From the NCBI GenBank assembly GCA_027924585.1, contig BSBM01000712.1, positions 2,118,001 to 2,182,000 on the forward strand: 64,000 bases of DNA, written 5' to 3'. Both the position numbers and the translations under genes were made by a program. The notes below the pieces were generated by a model. The model was not told where the DNA came from. It did not search any database and saw nothing but the letters and a program-made list of their open reading frames with translations. The first letter of the stretch is position 1. Each line of letters opens with the position of its first letter. The DNA is from Larix kaempferi (Eukaryota; Streptophyta; Pinopsida; Pinales; Pinaceae). Positions 53,175 to 63,533 of the stretch are shown here, piece after piece.

Positions 53175-54814
53175 TGTTTTCACCCCAAACCTGTCAAGAA
53201 AGACATTTTAACACCTTTAGAACTTTGCCCAGCCTTTAAAAAGTTTTTATTTTGGCTAGGTTTTGAGGTTAAGTTGGAGGTTCGCACCGGTGCAGAACAT
53301 CCATTTGGACAGGGCACCACCGTCTCAGAACTCCCTTTCGGGTTCTGCGTCGATGCGAATCCCGAAAGGGTTACCTGCACCGGCCCGTGAATGCAAACCT
53401 CCCAATTTAACATGCTCAAAACTTACTTCAATGCAAGAAAAAGAAAATTATAAACCACTAGAAAGGTAAAGAGATAGGTTTAGGGTTACCTGTCGCAGAC
53501 GGCGCCTGAAATGATGGATCACAGCTCCCGAAATTAGCAGAAGAAGAACGGCTCCAAAGGGGCACTTTTCACCTCTCCAACTTGGTAAAAAACAAATAGT
53601 ATTTCTTTTTACTATTTACCCCTATTTATATTGAAAAAGAGCATATTCCCTTTTAAATTTATTCTAGAACGGGTTATTTTTCTATAGTTAGGATTATTTA
53701 TATCCGGTTATTGTTTTTTACCTAGTTTCAAGCTTGCAGGTGAAGTTTAACATGACTTTGATCCAGTTTTTCGCAGTTATGGTATTTTTGCATAATTTAT
53801 CAGGTATGAACACTCATAGAGAGTCTTTTTTGTCATTATTTCGCTCATTAAATACAAATTATTAATGACAACCAAGCTAACTCTTTGTTCTTTCTCGTGC
53901 TCGTTAAATGCTGAGAATAAGTCACCGAGTTATAATTTATCACTTTTTCGGGCTCATTAAACTCCTACAAAAAAAGGAACCCCCCTGGAGTTTTTCTTTA
54001 AGCTCTTTCCAGGCTCTCGAAATACGAAAAGATCGCCAAGCGAACTTGTCACATTCACGCTTGTTAAAGTATTTGAATGGTCGTCTCCCTAGTGATAGTT
54101 TACCTCTTTTTCGGACCAAGGGGCACTACTTACGAAAAGAGAATACTCCAGCCAATCATGACTGGAAGAGTCCTCTCTCGCGTTGCTTTACCCTTTTCTG
54201 GGAGAAGAGCCTAACCTTACGAAAAAGGACCTTTGGAGTTTTCTTTAGTTCTTTTCAGAATCTCTAAATATGAAATGACGCCGAGTTTTCCTTCTATGGA
54301 ATCGTTAAAACTCACCATTTAAGGGCCCGTCATGAGACAAACCCCTCCTTTTTCAGGTTCGGAAAACATTTGGGATTGGACTCATCTATGAGATGAGCTA
54401 TACCGAGCATCTAGTTACCCTCCTCGAGCTCGTTAAAAAACACATGAGTCACTCATCAATCATGATGGGGAAAAAGGAAATTTTTTGTGTTACACCTTTA
54501 CCTGTGGCAGTACTTAGTCGTTCTTGAACATGACACTCATTTGTATTTGCATTTAGTACTTGGATAATCCATTTGTCCTTGAGTCTTGTTAACTTCATGA
54601 GTCTTGTTACTCCTTTGGGCCATCCAAAGAATGTTTCCACCACCACTTGCATTAGGATTAGCATCGTTCTCATCATGTCAATACTGCCAAGTCATGTCAT
54701 GCCCATGTTCAAGATACATTCACCGCTCATCATTTTGCAGTCAATAAACATTCCATCATGTCGGTCTACTCTAAGTCAGTCTTGCATGTTACTGTACCAT
54801 CTGATCTACTCCAA
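53175..54814. other. G3 3' non-coding region, first part
   Basis: Contains the hairpin at 53270 and, from about 53830 to 54440, loosely repeated segments each containing CTCGTTAAA or CTCATTAAA near a TTTTCGG or TTACGAAAA motif. No coding. It is interrupted by C5 at 54815. Confidence 0.6.
53270..53410. repeat. GC-rich nested inverted repeat in G3
   Basis: Outer arms TAAGTTGGAGGTTCGCACCG (53270 on, ending GTGCAG 53295) and its partner CTGCACCGG...CAATTTA (53375-53410). Inner arms CCCTTTCGGG (53333-53342) and CCCGAAAGGG (53361-53370), themselves around a near-palindrome TTCTGCGTCGATGCGAA. It should fold into a strong stem. It lies upstream of the antisense ORF start. Confidence 0.75.
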
Positions 54815-54819
54815 ACATC
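54815..54819 (+). repeat. Target site duplication of C5, left copy
   Basis: ACATC, repeated exactly at 61917-61921. Confidence 0.9.
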
Positions 54820-55323
54820 TGTTGATGTATATGTAACTTCGGAATGTATTTCAGTTATATATATATTGTACCCTTATAGAGAATGTAACTTGTCGATGGG
54901 TTATTAGACCACCTTGTAAGGAGTCGGCTCGGATTTATGTAATATGTGGTTAATGTACCTAGCTAGACAAGTCGGCCCCATAAGGTTATTGGGAAAACAG
55001 AACAAGTATAAATAGAGATCGGGAGATCTCTATTTGGATAACTCAGAAAGTGGTGCACTTGTGAGGAGGAGGATCAGCTGCTAAGAGGAGTCCATCTCTT
55101 GTACTTTGGTTGAGCCATTTCTCTTTCTATCTCTGAGGAAGTTGTGGGGTTTTTCACCTTAGGGTTTTCCCCACGGAAACTCTGTGTGTCTATTGTTTCT
55201 CATGCTTTTGCTTCTTGTGATGATTGACATGCTTGTTATGATTGATATGCATTGATATACTGTACATGTTGTTCTCTCAGTAAAGATCCTAGAGTATTGT
55301 GAATTAATGCTCAAAATTTAACA
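54820..55323 (+). repeat. C5 5' LTR (504 bp)
   Basis: TGTTGATG ... TTTAACA. It lacks a block of about 65 bp after TTATAGAGA, about 25 bp before the GCGCACTTG segment, and one TTGTACTTTGG unit that are all present in the 3' LTR. Confidence 0.95.
55007..55014 (+). promoter_or_regulatory. TATA box of C5 5' LTR
   Basis: AAGTATAAATAGAGATC, followed by a short inverted repeat GATCGGGAGATC. Confidence 0.65.
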
Positions 55324-55341
55324 TGGTATCAGAGCTAACCT
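55324..55341 (+). promoter_or_regulatory. Primer binding site of C5
   Basis: TGGTATCAGAGCTAACCT directly next to the LTR; complementary to initiator Met tRNA. Confidence 0.92.
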
Positions 55342-55896
55342 GAGAAGAAGACATTATGAAGTGACAGAAACTAGGGTTTCTTGTTTATTGGGTTTCTCTC
55401 CACATATTTTGGAAAAGCAGTATAGTAGATTGACTCTACTCATCAAGGAGAATCTTTCTATCCAATTAGAATTCAATTCTGAGCATTTTCAGATTTGGCC
55501 CTAAAAATTAGGGTTTCCACAAAAATAGGAATTTATGAAATCTGAAGACATAGCTGGAAGCTCCTTGGAAAAATCGAAGTTTAGAGCTTTGGATCGAGAT
55601 TTTTGGTTTGGTAGATCTCTAGGAAACTCAAACCCTAATTCAGGGTCCTCCCTAGTGAATCTGGGAAGACAAAAAGGCATTTATGAAGAGTGAAGCTTTC
55701 CATATCTCAAATTCTGAATACACCAAGCTGATGAGATCATCAAGGCACATCTTTCTATCCTTGCATAAAGTTGAAATTCACATTTTGAATTTTTAGGGTT
55801 TTTCTGACAAACCCTAATCCGAGACCAGATCCAGTTTCAACAAAGCAAGTGGTAAGACCTAAATATTTTCTATTTCCATTTGAAGTACTCTTTAAG
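55342..55896 (+). other. C5 untranslated leader
   Basis: 555 bases, no gene; similar to the C2 leader on the opposite strand (34484-33932). Confidence 0.8.
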
Positions 55897-56994
55897 ATGT
55901 CTCACCACACCAAGATTGAGGATAAGCTTGAAGGGGCTGATAACTTCCGAGCCTAGAAGTATAGGATTGGGTTAATCCTGAAAGAAAATGAATTGGACTC
56001 CTACATCAGCTCTGAGGTCCCTATCCCAAAGGATGAAGAGGCTAAGGTATTTCATAAGAATAACTTGGTCAAGGCAAATAGAATCATTGTTGATTCTATA
56101 AAATACCATATCATACCTCATGTGTCATCTCTAAAGACACCCAAGGAGATATTTGACTCCCTGACCAAGTTATTTGAAGGGAAGAACATAAATCAGAAGA
56201 TGACTCTGCGGAATCAATTGAAAGGGGTCAAGATGTTGAATGGAGAGACCATTCAATCTTACTTCTCCAAGTTCTCTCAGATCAAGGAACAACTTGAAGC
56301 TATGGATGAAGTAGTGGACAATGGTTAAGTTGTTATGACCACTCTAAATGGCCTTCCTAGGTCATGGGACTCCTTTATTCAAGGAATCTGTGCAAGAAAG
56401 AAATTGATAACTTTCAGTAGACTGTGGGAGGAATGCTCTCAAGAAGAAGCTAGGCTTGTGGCATGAGAAGAAAAGATGGGGAATGAAGATCAAGATCTCA
56501 CAGCTCACACCAAGGGAAGCAAGGTTAAGAGGGAGAAATTTCATAACAAGAAACATTCTCACTCTTATCACAAAAAGAAAGATCTATCTCATGTTCGATG
56601 TTTCGAATGTAATGAGAAGGGACACTTTGCTTCAGATTGTCCCAAGAACAAAAGGGAAAACAACAAAAGCAACAACTTCAACAACAACAACAAGAAGGAC
56701 AGCAAAAGAAGGTATCATGCTCATGCTGCTGAATACGATGAACCTCCAAAGAAGAAGGTTAGAATAGAAAGTGATGATGATGACTCATCAAGCGAAGAAG
56801 AGTATGTTCTAATCTCTGCTCTCACAGGTACTATCTCTCATGGTTGTAATGATTGGTTAATTGACAGTGGGGCTTCCAAACACATGACTGGGTTTAAAGA
56901 ATCTTTTGTAAATCTATCTGAACATGAATCACCCCATAAAGTGAAACTTGGGAATAACCTATCAAAGGAAGTGGTGAAGCCTCCTACAATCTAG
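55897..56994 (+). pseudogene. C5 gag and protease (broken)
   Basis: ATG at 55897 (MSHHTKIEDKLEGADNF), 19 codons before the first TAG (55954-55956, replacing a Trp codon). Further stops at 56326-56328 (TAA) and 56464-56466 (TGA, from an Arg codon) lie in the same frame. Conserved parts: PHVSSLKTPKEIFDSLTKLF, zinc knuckle CFECNEKGHFASDC (56599-56640), Asn/Lys-rich basic tail, acidic Ser/Asp stretch, protease DSGAS (56863-56877). Ends with TAG at 56992-56994 after a small deletion relative to C2 shifts the frame near 56955. Each of the point changes is a simple substitution, so decay is recent. Confidence 0.88.
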
Positions 56995-57008
56995 ATTCTG
57001 GAAAGTCT

Positions 57009-59936
57009 TTGAAGATGAAAGAAGTTCTTTATGTACCTGGGCTCAAGAAGAATCTACTCTCCATCTCTACATTGGATGCAAAAGGCATGAGGGTTTCATT
57101 TGTAGATGGCCAAGTCCTAATGTGGCCAAAGGGTAAAACTATTGATGATGCAGTGGTGATTGGAGAGCAAGAGGGAGGATTGTATAAATTGAAGGGACAA
57201 CCTGAACATACCATGGTGCATGATTCCATGGAGCCAAGTGAAATTTGGCATAGAAGACTTGCACATATGCACTACAGAGCATTACCAAATGCAAGTAAGG
57301 CTGTAGAAGGTCTTCCTGAAATCAAGACCAAGCATGAAGGTGTTTGTAAAGTATGTGCAAAAGGAAAGAACATAAAAAAGGCATTTCCAAGCAGTGAAAG
57401 CAAGGCAAAAGTTATCTTGGAAATCATCCACTCCGATGTATGTGGCCCGATGTCATTCAGTTCTCTGAGTGGGTATGTTTACTATGTCTCTTTCATTGAT
57501 GACTTCTCCAGGAAGACTTGGGTTTTCTTCTTGAAGAACAAAGATGACGTGTTTGATAAGTTCAAGGAATTCAAGACCTTGATGGAGAATCAAACTGATA
57601 AGAAGATCAAAACATTTAGATCCGATAATGGTGGACAATTCACTTCAGGTGACTTCAAGAAGCTATGTAGTGATTCGGGGATTAAGAGGGAGTTGACTGC
57701 TGCTTACAATCCACAACAGAATGGAGTTGCAGAAAGAAAGAATAGAACAATCATGGAAGTAGCAAGGGCAATGTTGCATGACCAGGATCTACCTATGCAT
57801 CTATGGGTAGAATCAGCTAGAACAACTGTATATGTGCAGAACAGAACACTCCACAAGATATTGGACAACAAGACACCAAAAGAGGCCTTCTCTGGTAAGA
57901 AAACTGAAGTCAGTCACCTCAGAATATTTGGTTGTCTAGTATACACTCATGTCCCAAAGGAAAAGAGGACCAAGCTAGATCCTTCAGGAAAGAAGGGTAT
58001 CTTTGTGGGTTACAGTGAAAGTTCGAAGGGTTACAGAATATACTTTCTAGGGTTCAAGAAGATTGATGTCAGCAAGGATGTGACATTTGATGAAAACTCA
58101 GCATTCATCAAATCAAGGAAGACACCGGTTGAAGATTATGAAGAACCTAAGGAAACTAGATTTCAAGACACTACCATGACTAAAGCAATTCCAGATGTTG
58201 ATCGTGAAATTGAAGATCCACAACAACCTGTAGATCCACCTCATGAGAATAACTCTCACAAGAGGAAACCTGCATGGGCTAGAGAGCTCATTAAAGATGC
58301 AGAAATATATGGCATTCCAAAAGAAGAACACAGAGCAAAGAAGAGAACCAGATCATATACCAGCTATGTTGCTTTACTCTGTGATATCATGAACAAAGAA
58401 CCTTCCAGTTATGAAGAAGCAGCGGAAAAGAAAGAATGGAAGGATGCCATGGTTGAAGAATACCAATCAATAATGAAGAATGATGTTTGGGATGTTGTCC
58501 CAAGACCTAAAGGGATGTTTGTTGTGACTTCCAAATGGATCTACAAAATCAAGCATGATACAGATGACAACGTAGAAAAATAAAAGGATTCGTAGCTTGA
58601 GGCTTCTCTCAGAAAGAGGGAATAGATTATGAAGAAACTTTTGCTCCTGTAGCCAGGTACACTTCCATCAGAACAGTACTTGCTCTGGCTGTAGCGATGA
58701 AATGGAAGATACACCAGATGGATGTCAAGACTGTTTTCTTGAATGGTGTAGTTGAAGAGGAAGTGTATGTGGAGCAGCCACTTGGTTTTGAAACACATGA
58801 CAGGGAGTCATATGTGTGCAGATTGAAGAAAGCCTTGTATGGCTTAAAACAAGCTCCTAGAACTTGGTATGGTAGGATGGACAATTTCCTATCTAGTTTG
58901 GGATTTACCAAGAGTAAAGAGGATTCCAACCTTTACTACAAGGTTGAGGAAGGGAATCCTAATTCTACTCCTTCATGTGGATGGCTTGTTTGTAACAGGA
59001 GATGACAGATTGATTGCCGATACAAAGAGGAAGCTTGCTGTCGAGTTAGATATGAAGGACTTGGGGATGATGCACTATTTTCTAGGTATGGAGGTGTGGC
59101 AGAGTGCATATGGGATCTTCCTTGGACAAGGGAAGTATACAGTAGATATCTTGAACAAGTTTGGGATGATGGATTGCAAGGCCATGGCCACACCTATGGC
59201 ATCGAACCTAAAGCTTCTATGTGATGCTTCATCTGAGCCGGTTGATGTCTTTATGTATCGTCAGATGATTGGGTCCTTGATGTACTTGACGAACACAAGA
59301 CCAGATATTTGCTTTGCGGTGAACACATTGATCCAGTTCCTGATGGAGCCAAGGGGTGTTCACCTGATTGTTGTAAAGCATATTCCGAGGTACTTGAAGG
59401 GTACAGTTGACTATGGGCTCAAGTATGAAGCGAATCAAAAGTTTAACCTCCAAGGTTATGTTGATTCAGATTGGGCAGGCAGTGCTGCAGATAGGAAGAG
59501 CACATCTGGGTGTTGTTTCAGTATGGGATCAGGTGTGATCTCTTGGTTTAGCAGGAAGCAGTCCTGCATAGCACTGAGTACAACTGAGGCAGAGTATGTT
59601 GCAGTTTGTTCGGCTAGTTGTGAGGCAGTATGGATCCGGAAGCTACTGTCTGAGTTATTTGATCTCCCGTTGGAGGCTACTGGTATCTTTTGTGACAACC
59701 AGAGTTGTGTGAAGCTGTCTAAGAACCTGGTGTTCCACGACAGGTCGAAACACATAGAGATAAAATATCACTATATCAGGGATATGGTGCAGAGAGGAGC
59801 AGTGAAGCTCCTGTATGTTGCGACAAATGAGCAGATTGCAGATGTGATAACAAAACCACTAGCTAGAGTGAAGTTTGAGTACTTCAAAGAGAGGCTTGGT
59901 GTCTTTCAGATCGATGACACTTTGAGGAAGAAGTGA
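57009..59936 (+). pseudogene. C5 pol: integrase, RT, RNase H (broken)
   Basis: One long frame 57009-58583: MKEVLYVPGLKKNLLS, GAG-pre-integrase WHRRLAHMHY with CKVCAKGK, integrase core DVCGPM, SDNGGQF and NGVAERKN (D, D and E kept), and the start of RT (WKDAMVEEYQSIMKND). TAA at 58581-58583 with a nearby 5-base deletion; RT continues from 58590 (DVKTVFLNGVVEEEVYVEQP) with a one-base shift near 58955. The catalytic box reads HVDG (58974-58985) instead of YVDD, through two single transitions. RNase H is intact in frame to TGA at 59934-59936 (DSDWAGSAADRKST, CDNQSC). RT is therefore dead twice over, by frameshift and by active-site loss. Confidence 0.9.
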
Positions 59937-61311
59937 TGGACACATTTGCTAAAGCCATTCCAAGCATGGTGGAATGAGGATCCTTCACATGGCTATGGAT
60001 GTAAGCGCTGGATGATGAGCATTAGGATGATGTTCTAGTTTCTGCTCTATATGATTAGTTGGATCATTTATATGTATGTATGTACGCATCATGTTGGATG
60101 CTGGATATGATCAAGTAGATAATGTATTTGTATATTTATTAGGTGGATACTTGTATGATCAGGTAGATCATGTACTTATGTATGTATCAGGTGGATGCAT
60201 TGTATGATCAATTTGATCATGTATGATATTATTAGGTAGATACTTTGTATGCATCAGTTGGATATATTGCTTGATCATGATGATCACAGATGACGAGCTT
60301 CAGAATGTTGCTCCAGATGATATGCATCAGGTTGATGTTATGATGATAATCAGTATGATAACAAATGACGAGCTTCAGGATGTTGTTCCAGATGATACGC
60401 ATAAGGTTGATGCTATGATGATGATCAGGTTGATCATGTGATGATGTACATCAGGATGATGTATGGTGAGTATCGGTTTGATACTCTATGGCTGTGGACA
60501 GGTTGTGCAGGTAGCATAGAAAAGATCCTGGGAGATCCTATAGTCTGCGCTAGGATGTTCTTTTGAGGTTTTGCTATAGGTAGCATAGAAAAGATCCTTT
60601 AAAAACCGGACAAGTAGAGCAGTGTGCTCATAACATCCTGGGTTGCTCTATCGAGATCCAGGCAGGTTGAGCAGTGTGCTCGTAACATCTTGGGATGCTC
60701 TGAGTAGGCTTTGCTACAGTTTCGCATAGAAAAGATCCTTTAAAAATCGAACAGGTTGAGCAGTGTGCTCATAACATATTGGGTTGCTCTATCGAGATCC
60801 GAACAGGTAGAGCAGTGTGCTCGTAACATCTTGGGATGCTCTGAGTAGGTTTTGCAAAAGTTCACATAGAAAAGATCCTTTAAAATTGGGACAGGTAGAG
60901 CGGTGTGCTCGTAACAGCCTGGGATGCTCTATCGAGATCCAGATAGGTAGAGTAGTTTGCTCGTAACATCCTGGGATGCTCTGAGTAGGTTTTGTGAAGG
61001 TCAACATGTAAAAGAACCTGTGAAGGTCAACATGTAAAAGAACTTATAGTCTATGCTAGGTTTTGTTGAAGCACATAATCAGTCTTGGGATCCACAGTAT
61101 GGCCATTGATGATGAAGACCTGCAGGTGGTGGGCCTACATCCAGCATGAAAAAGGGATGGATCTGTAGAACTTCCTATGATGAGTAGATATAGAGATTGG
61201 TTGAGATAGCAGTAGTGATGATGATGATGATTTGAGGTCGATGCATCGATGACGATGATCCAGAGAAGAAGACTTGTGCTAGCAGATCTGTGTTGAGAAA
61301 TACCTTCCTAG
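59937..61311 (+). repeat. C5 3' non-coding region with minisatellites
   Basis: At 60050-60450 irregular units around GATCATGTA, CAGGTGGATGC and GATGATGATC; at 60500-61010 five to six units alternating between about 65 and 125 bp with GAGCAGTGTGCTCGTAACAT and AAAAGATCCTTTAAAA. It occupies the same position as the repeats of C1 and C2. No coding. Confidence 0.85.
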
Positions 61312-61322
61312 TTAAGAGGGAT
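61312..61322 (+). promoter_or_regulatory. Polypurine tract of C5
   Basis: TTAAGAGGGAT before the LTR; the usual final G is T in this copy. Confidence 0.75.
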
Positions 61323-61916
61323 TGTTGATGTATATGTAACTTCGGAATGTATTTCAGTTATATATTTATTGTACCCTTATAGAGATGTGTTATTCCTCTA
61401 TAAGGAAGTGTCGTCATTTGTATTGACAAGTGTCGCAAGTGTGTTAAATTGCTGATGGGTTATTAGACCACCTTGTAAGGGGTTGGCCCGGATTTATGTA
61501 ATATGTGGTTAATGTACCTAGCTAGAAAAGTTGGCCCCATAAGGTTATTGGGAAAACAGAACAAGTATAAATAGAGATCGAGAGATCTCTATTTGGATCA
61601 CTCAGAAACTTATTCTTCCTTCACTCAGAAAATGGCGCACTTGTGAGGAGGAGGATTAGCTGCTAAGAGGAGTCTATCTCTTGTACTTTGGTTGTACTTT
61701 GGTTGAGCCATTTCTCTTTCTATCTCTGAGGAAGTTGTGGGGTTTTTCACCTTAGGGTTTTCCCCATGGAAACTCTGTGTGTCTATTGTCTCTCATGCTT
61801 TTGCTTCTTGTGATGATTGACATGCTTGTTATGATTGATATGCATTGATATACTATACATGTTTTTCTCTCAGTAAAGATCCTAGAGTATTGTGAATTAA
61901 TGCTCAAAATTTAACA
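61323..61916 (+). repeat. C5 3' LTR (594 bp)
   Basis: TGTTGATG ... TTTAACA, with the full AAGTGTCGTCATTTGTATTG module missing from the 5' LTR. Confidence 0.95.
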
Positions 61917-61921
61917 ACATC
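61917..61921 (+). repeat. Target site duplication of C5, right copy
   Basis: ACATC, identical to 54815-54819. Confidence 0.9.
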
Positions 61922-62633
61922 TATTATTGAGTTTCATGTCGTTGATAAGGGATTCATCATGTCCCTCCTTCGACGAGTTCATCCTTTTCGACCTCAACAC
62001 ATCATCCAAGGAATGAATCTAGAAACCAATCAAGTAACTTGGGCCTGCATGCCTCAATGGCAGGTTACATCGCTTTCGACATGACTTTGCATCATTGACT
62101 CTTGATTGAAAGATTTCATCAGGTGTTCAACTTCAACTCATTCATTCGCGCTTGATGATATGTACTATGATACCTTGGGGATCATTGACATTAATGGTGA
62201 TTTCCCTTGCGCTTGTTAATGGTATACATCAATGACCGGTAATTAATTGGTTTATACCATGTTCGATGTTAATACATTTCTAATCACATGGATAGGTTCG
62301 TATCATTGCAGGTTTGGCTTGAAGACCCTGGGGAGTCATGTTTTACCTAGGTTGCAATGGAGTTTGTTTGAGTTATATTACATAGATCCACCTTGTATCG
62401 ATCATGGCTGTGTTATAATCTCATCATGGATCTACACTTGTATCTAGTAGCCATGATTGTGTTCAGTCGGTTTTTACTTCCATGGATCTGCATTGTATTG
62501 GTCGGCATCCATGATGTGAGTCATACGAGACTGTGTTCTCATAGTGAGTTGTACTGCAGTAGCACCATCCGACAAGTCCTTGCCATCCTTCTATCAAAGC
62601 ATTTCACCTATTTATTTCTATCAACTTCATGCT
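61922..62633 (+). other. G3 3' non-coding region, second part
   Basis: Continuation of G3 after C5, about 700 bases without a supported gene. The open frames here are short and show no domain. Confidence 0.6.
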
Positions 62634-62646
62634 TTGGGGGGCATTC
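62634..62646 (+). promoter_or_regulatory. Polypurine tract of G3
   Basis: A TTTGGGGGGCATTC run just before the 3' LTR TGTTACACC; an A/G-rich stretch is imperfect here but the G-run is in the right place. Confidence 0.65.
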
Positions 62647-63533
62647 TGTTACACCCAAAATATCACCATCATGAGACATTTATCAACTCAGTGCCTCAAT
62701 CCTTGAAGTCCCATGATCAACTTAGTCAGTTAGAGCAAGTTGATGTCCTTTATCCACATTCCTAATTGGGTTGATGCATGTTGTCTTTGGGAAAGAAGAG
62801 CCGGTGCAGGTTGTCCTCATGCATCCTGCGCCGGAGTCAGTTTAATGAGATAAAGGTAGCTTTAGAGCGAATTCTAGAAGTTGGATGAGGTGGATCCCTA
62901 TCCCTAAATCCTATGTGAGATGGACTTCAGTTCCCTAGCCTTAAGGGGGGATCCCTTAGCCCTCTCCCCATGATCCTCATCCTACTCTATCCACTTGGTC
63001 CTATAAATACAAGAGCCCTTTCCATTCCAAAGGGAGGAAGGCTATAGCATCCATATGTTGGTGGAATAAGCTTAGGGGATCAACATTCATCCATTGGAGG
63101 CACCCATTTCTCCTTAGAGGCATTGGATTGTCTTGTTGGAGGAAGATTGCAACGTTAGGGCTTGGTTGTAATCCTCACTCTTCTTTGTATTCCCACTTTT
63201 TATACAGTAAAACAAAACTCTTTCCATAAATGTCTTGTTTTTCATTTGATATTTATAGTTTACTTAGATCAATTATTGTGTAGATGTACTATTATTGCTT
63301 GTTTGTCTCTTGCATGTTCTGGAAGGTCTTGTAGCTATGGATTTGACGACCGTGGAGCTTGGATCGACAAAGGAGAAGAATATCTACAGATCTGAAAGGT
63401 AAGACGTCTACATCTCTCAATCTCTAATTGGATCTAGGAAGGTCGATTTGTATTATGTCTGATTTGTTCTAGATTCGCATTGAACTAGGGAGATCATGCC
63501 TTAAGTCTGCTTTCGGTAGATTGTTCGGTAACA
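62647..63533 (+). repeat. G3 3' LTR (887 bp)
   Basis: TGTTACACC ... GGTAACA, aligned over its whole length with the 5' LTR. One short segment (CTTAACCATTTAC) present in the 5' LTR is missing. TATA box at 63002-63009. Confidence 0.92.

Larger units (their letters stand above)
54820..61916 (+). mobile_element. Ty1/copia element C5, full length
   Basis: 7,097 bp, plus strand: 5' LTR 54820-55323, primer site 55324-55341, leader, gag-pol 55897-59936, repeat-bearing 3' region, polypurine tract, 3' LTR 61323-61916. A perfect ACATC duplication flanks it. LTRs differ by about fifteen substitutions by eye plus three indels, so it is the youngest layer of the nest. It is the same family as C2. Coding is broken, including the RT active site. 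Confidence 0.95.
41014..63533 (+). mobile_element. Ty3/gypsy element G3 (Tat-like), 22.5 kb including nested C5
   Basis: Two LTRs (41014-41914 and 62647-63533), TGGCGACC... primer site, long leader, gag, protease, RT, RNase H, integrase, archaeal-type RNase H, antisense ORF, polypurine tract. About 15.4 kb without C5. It splits the integrase of C4 after REKTVP; the flanks TTCCT (41009-41013) and ATCAT/TCAT (63532-63537) are an imperfect 5-bp duplication, the exact edge being uncertain by one base. Gag-Pol is broken in many places. Confidence 0.9.
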
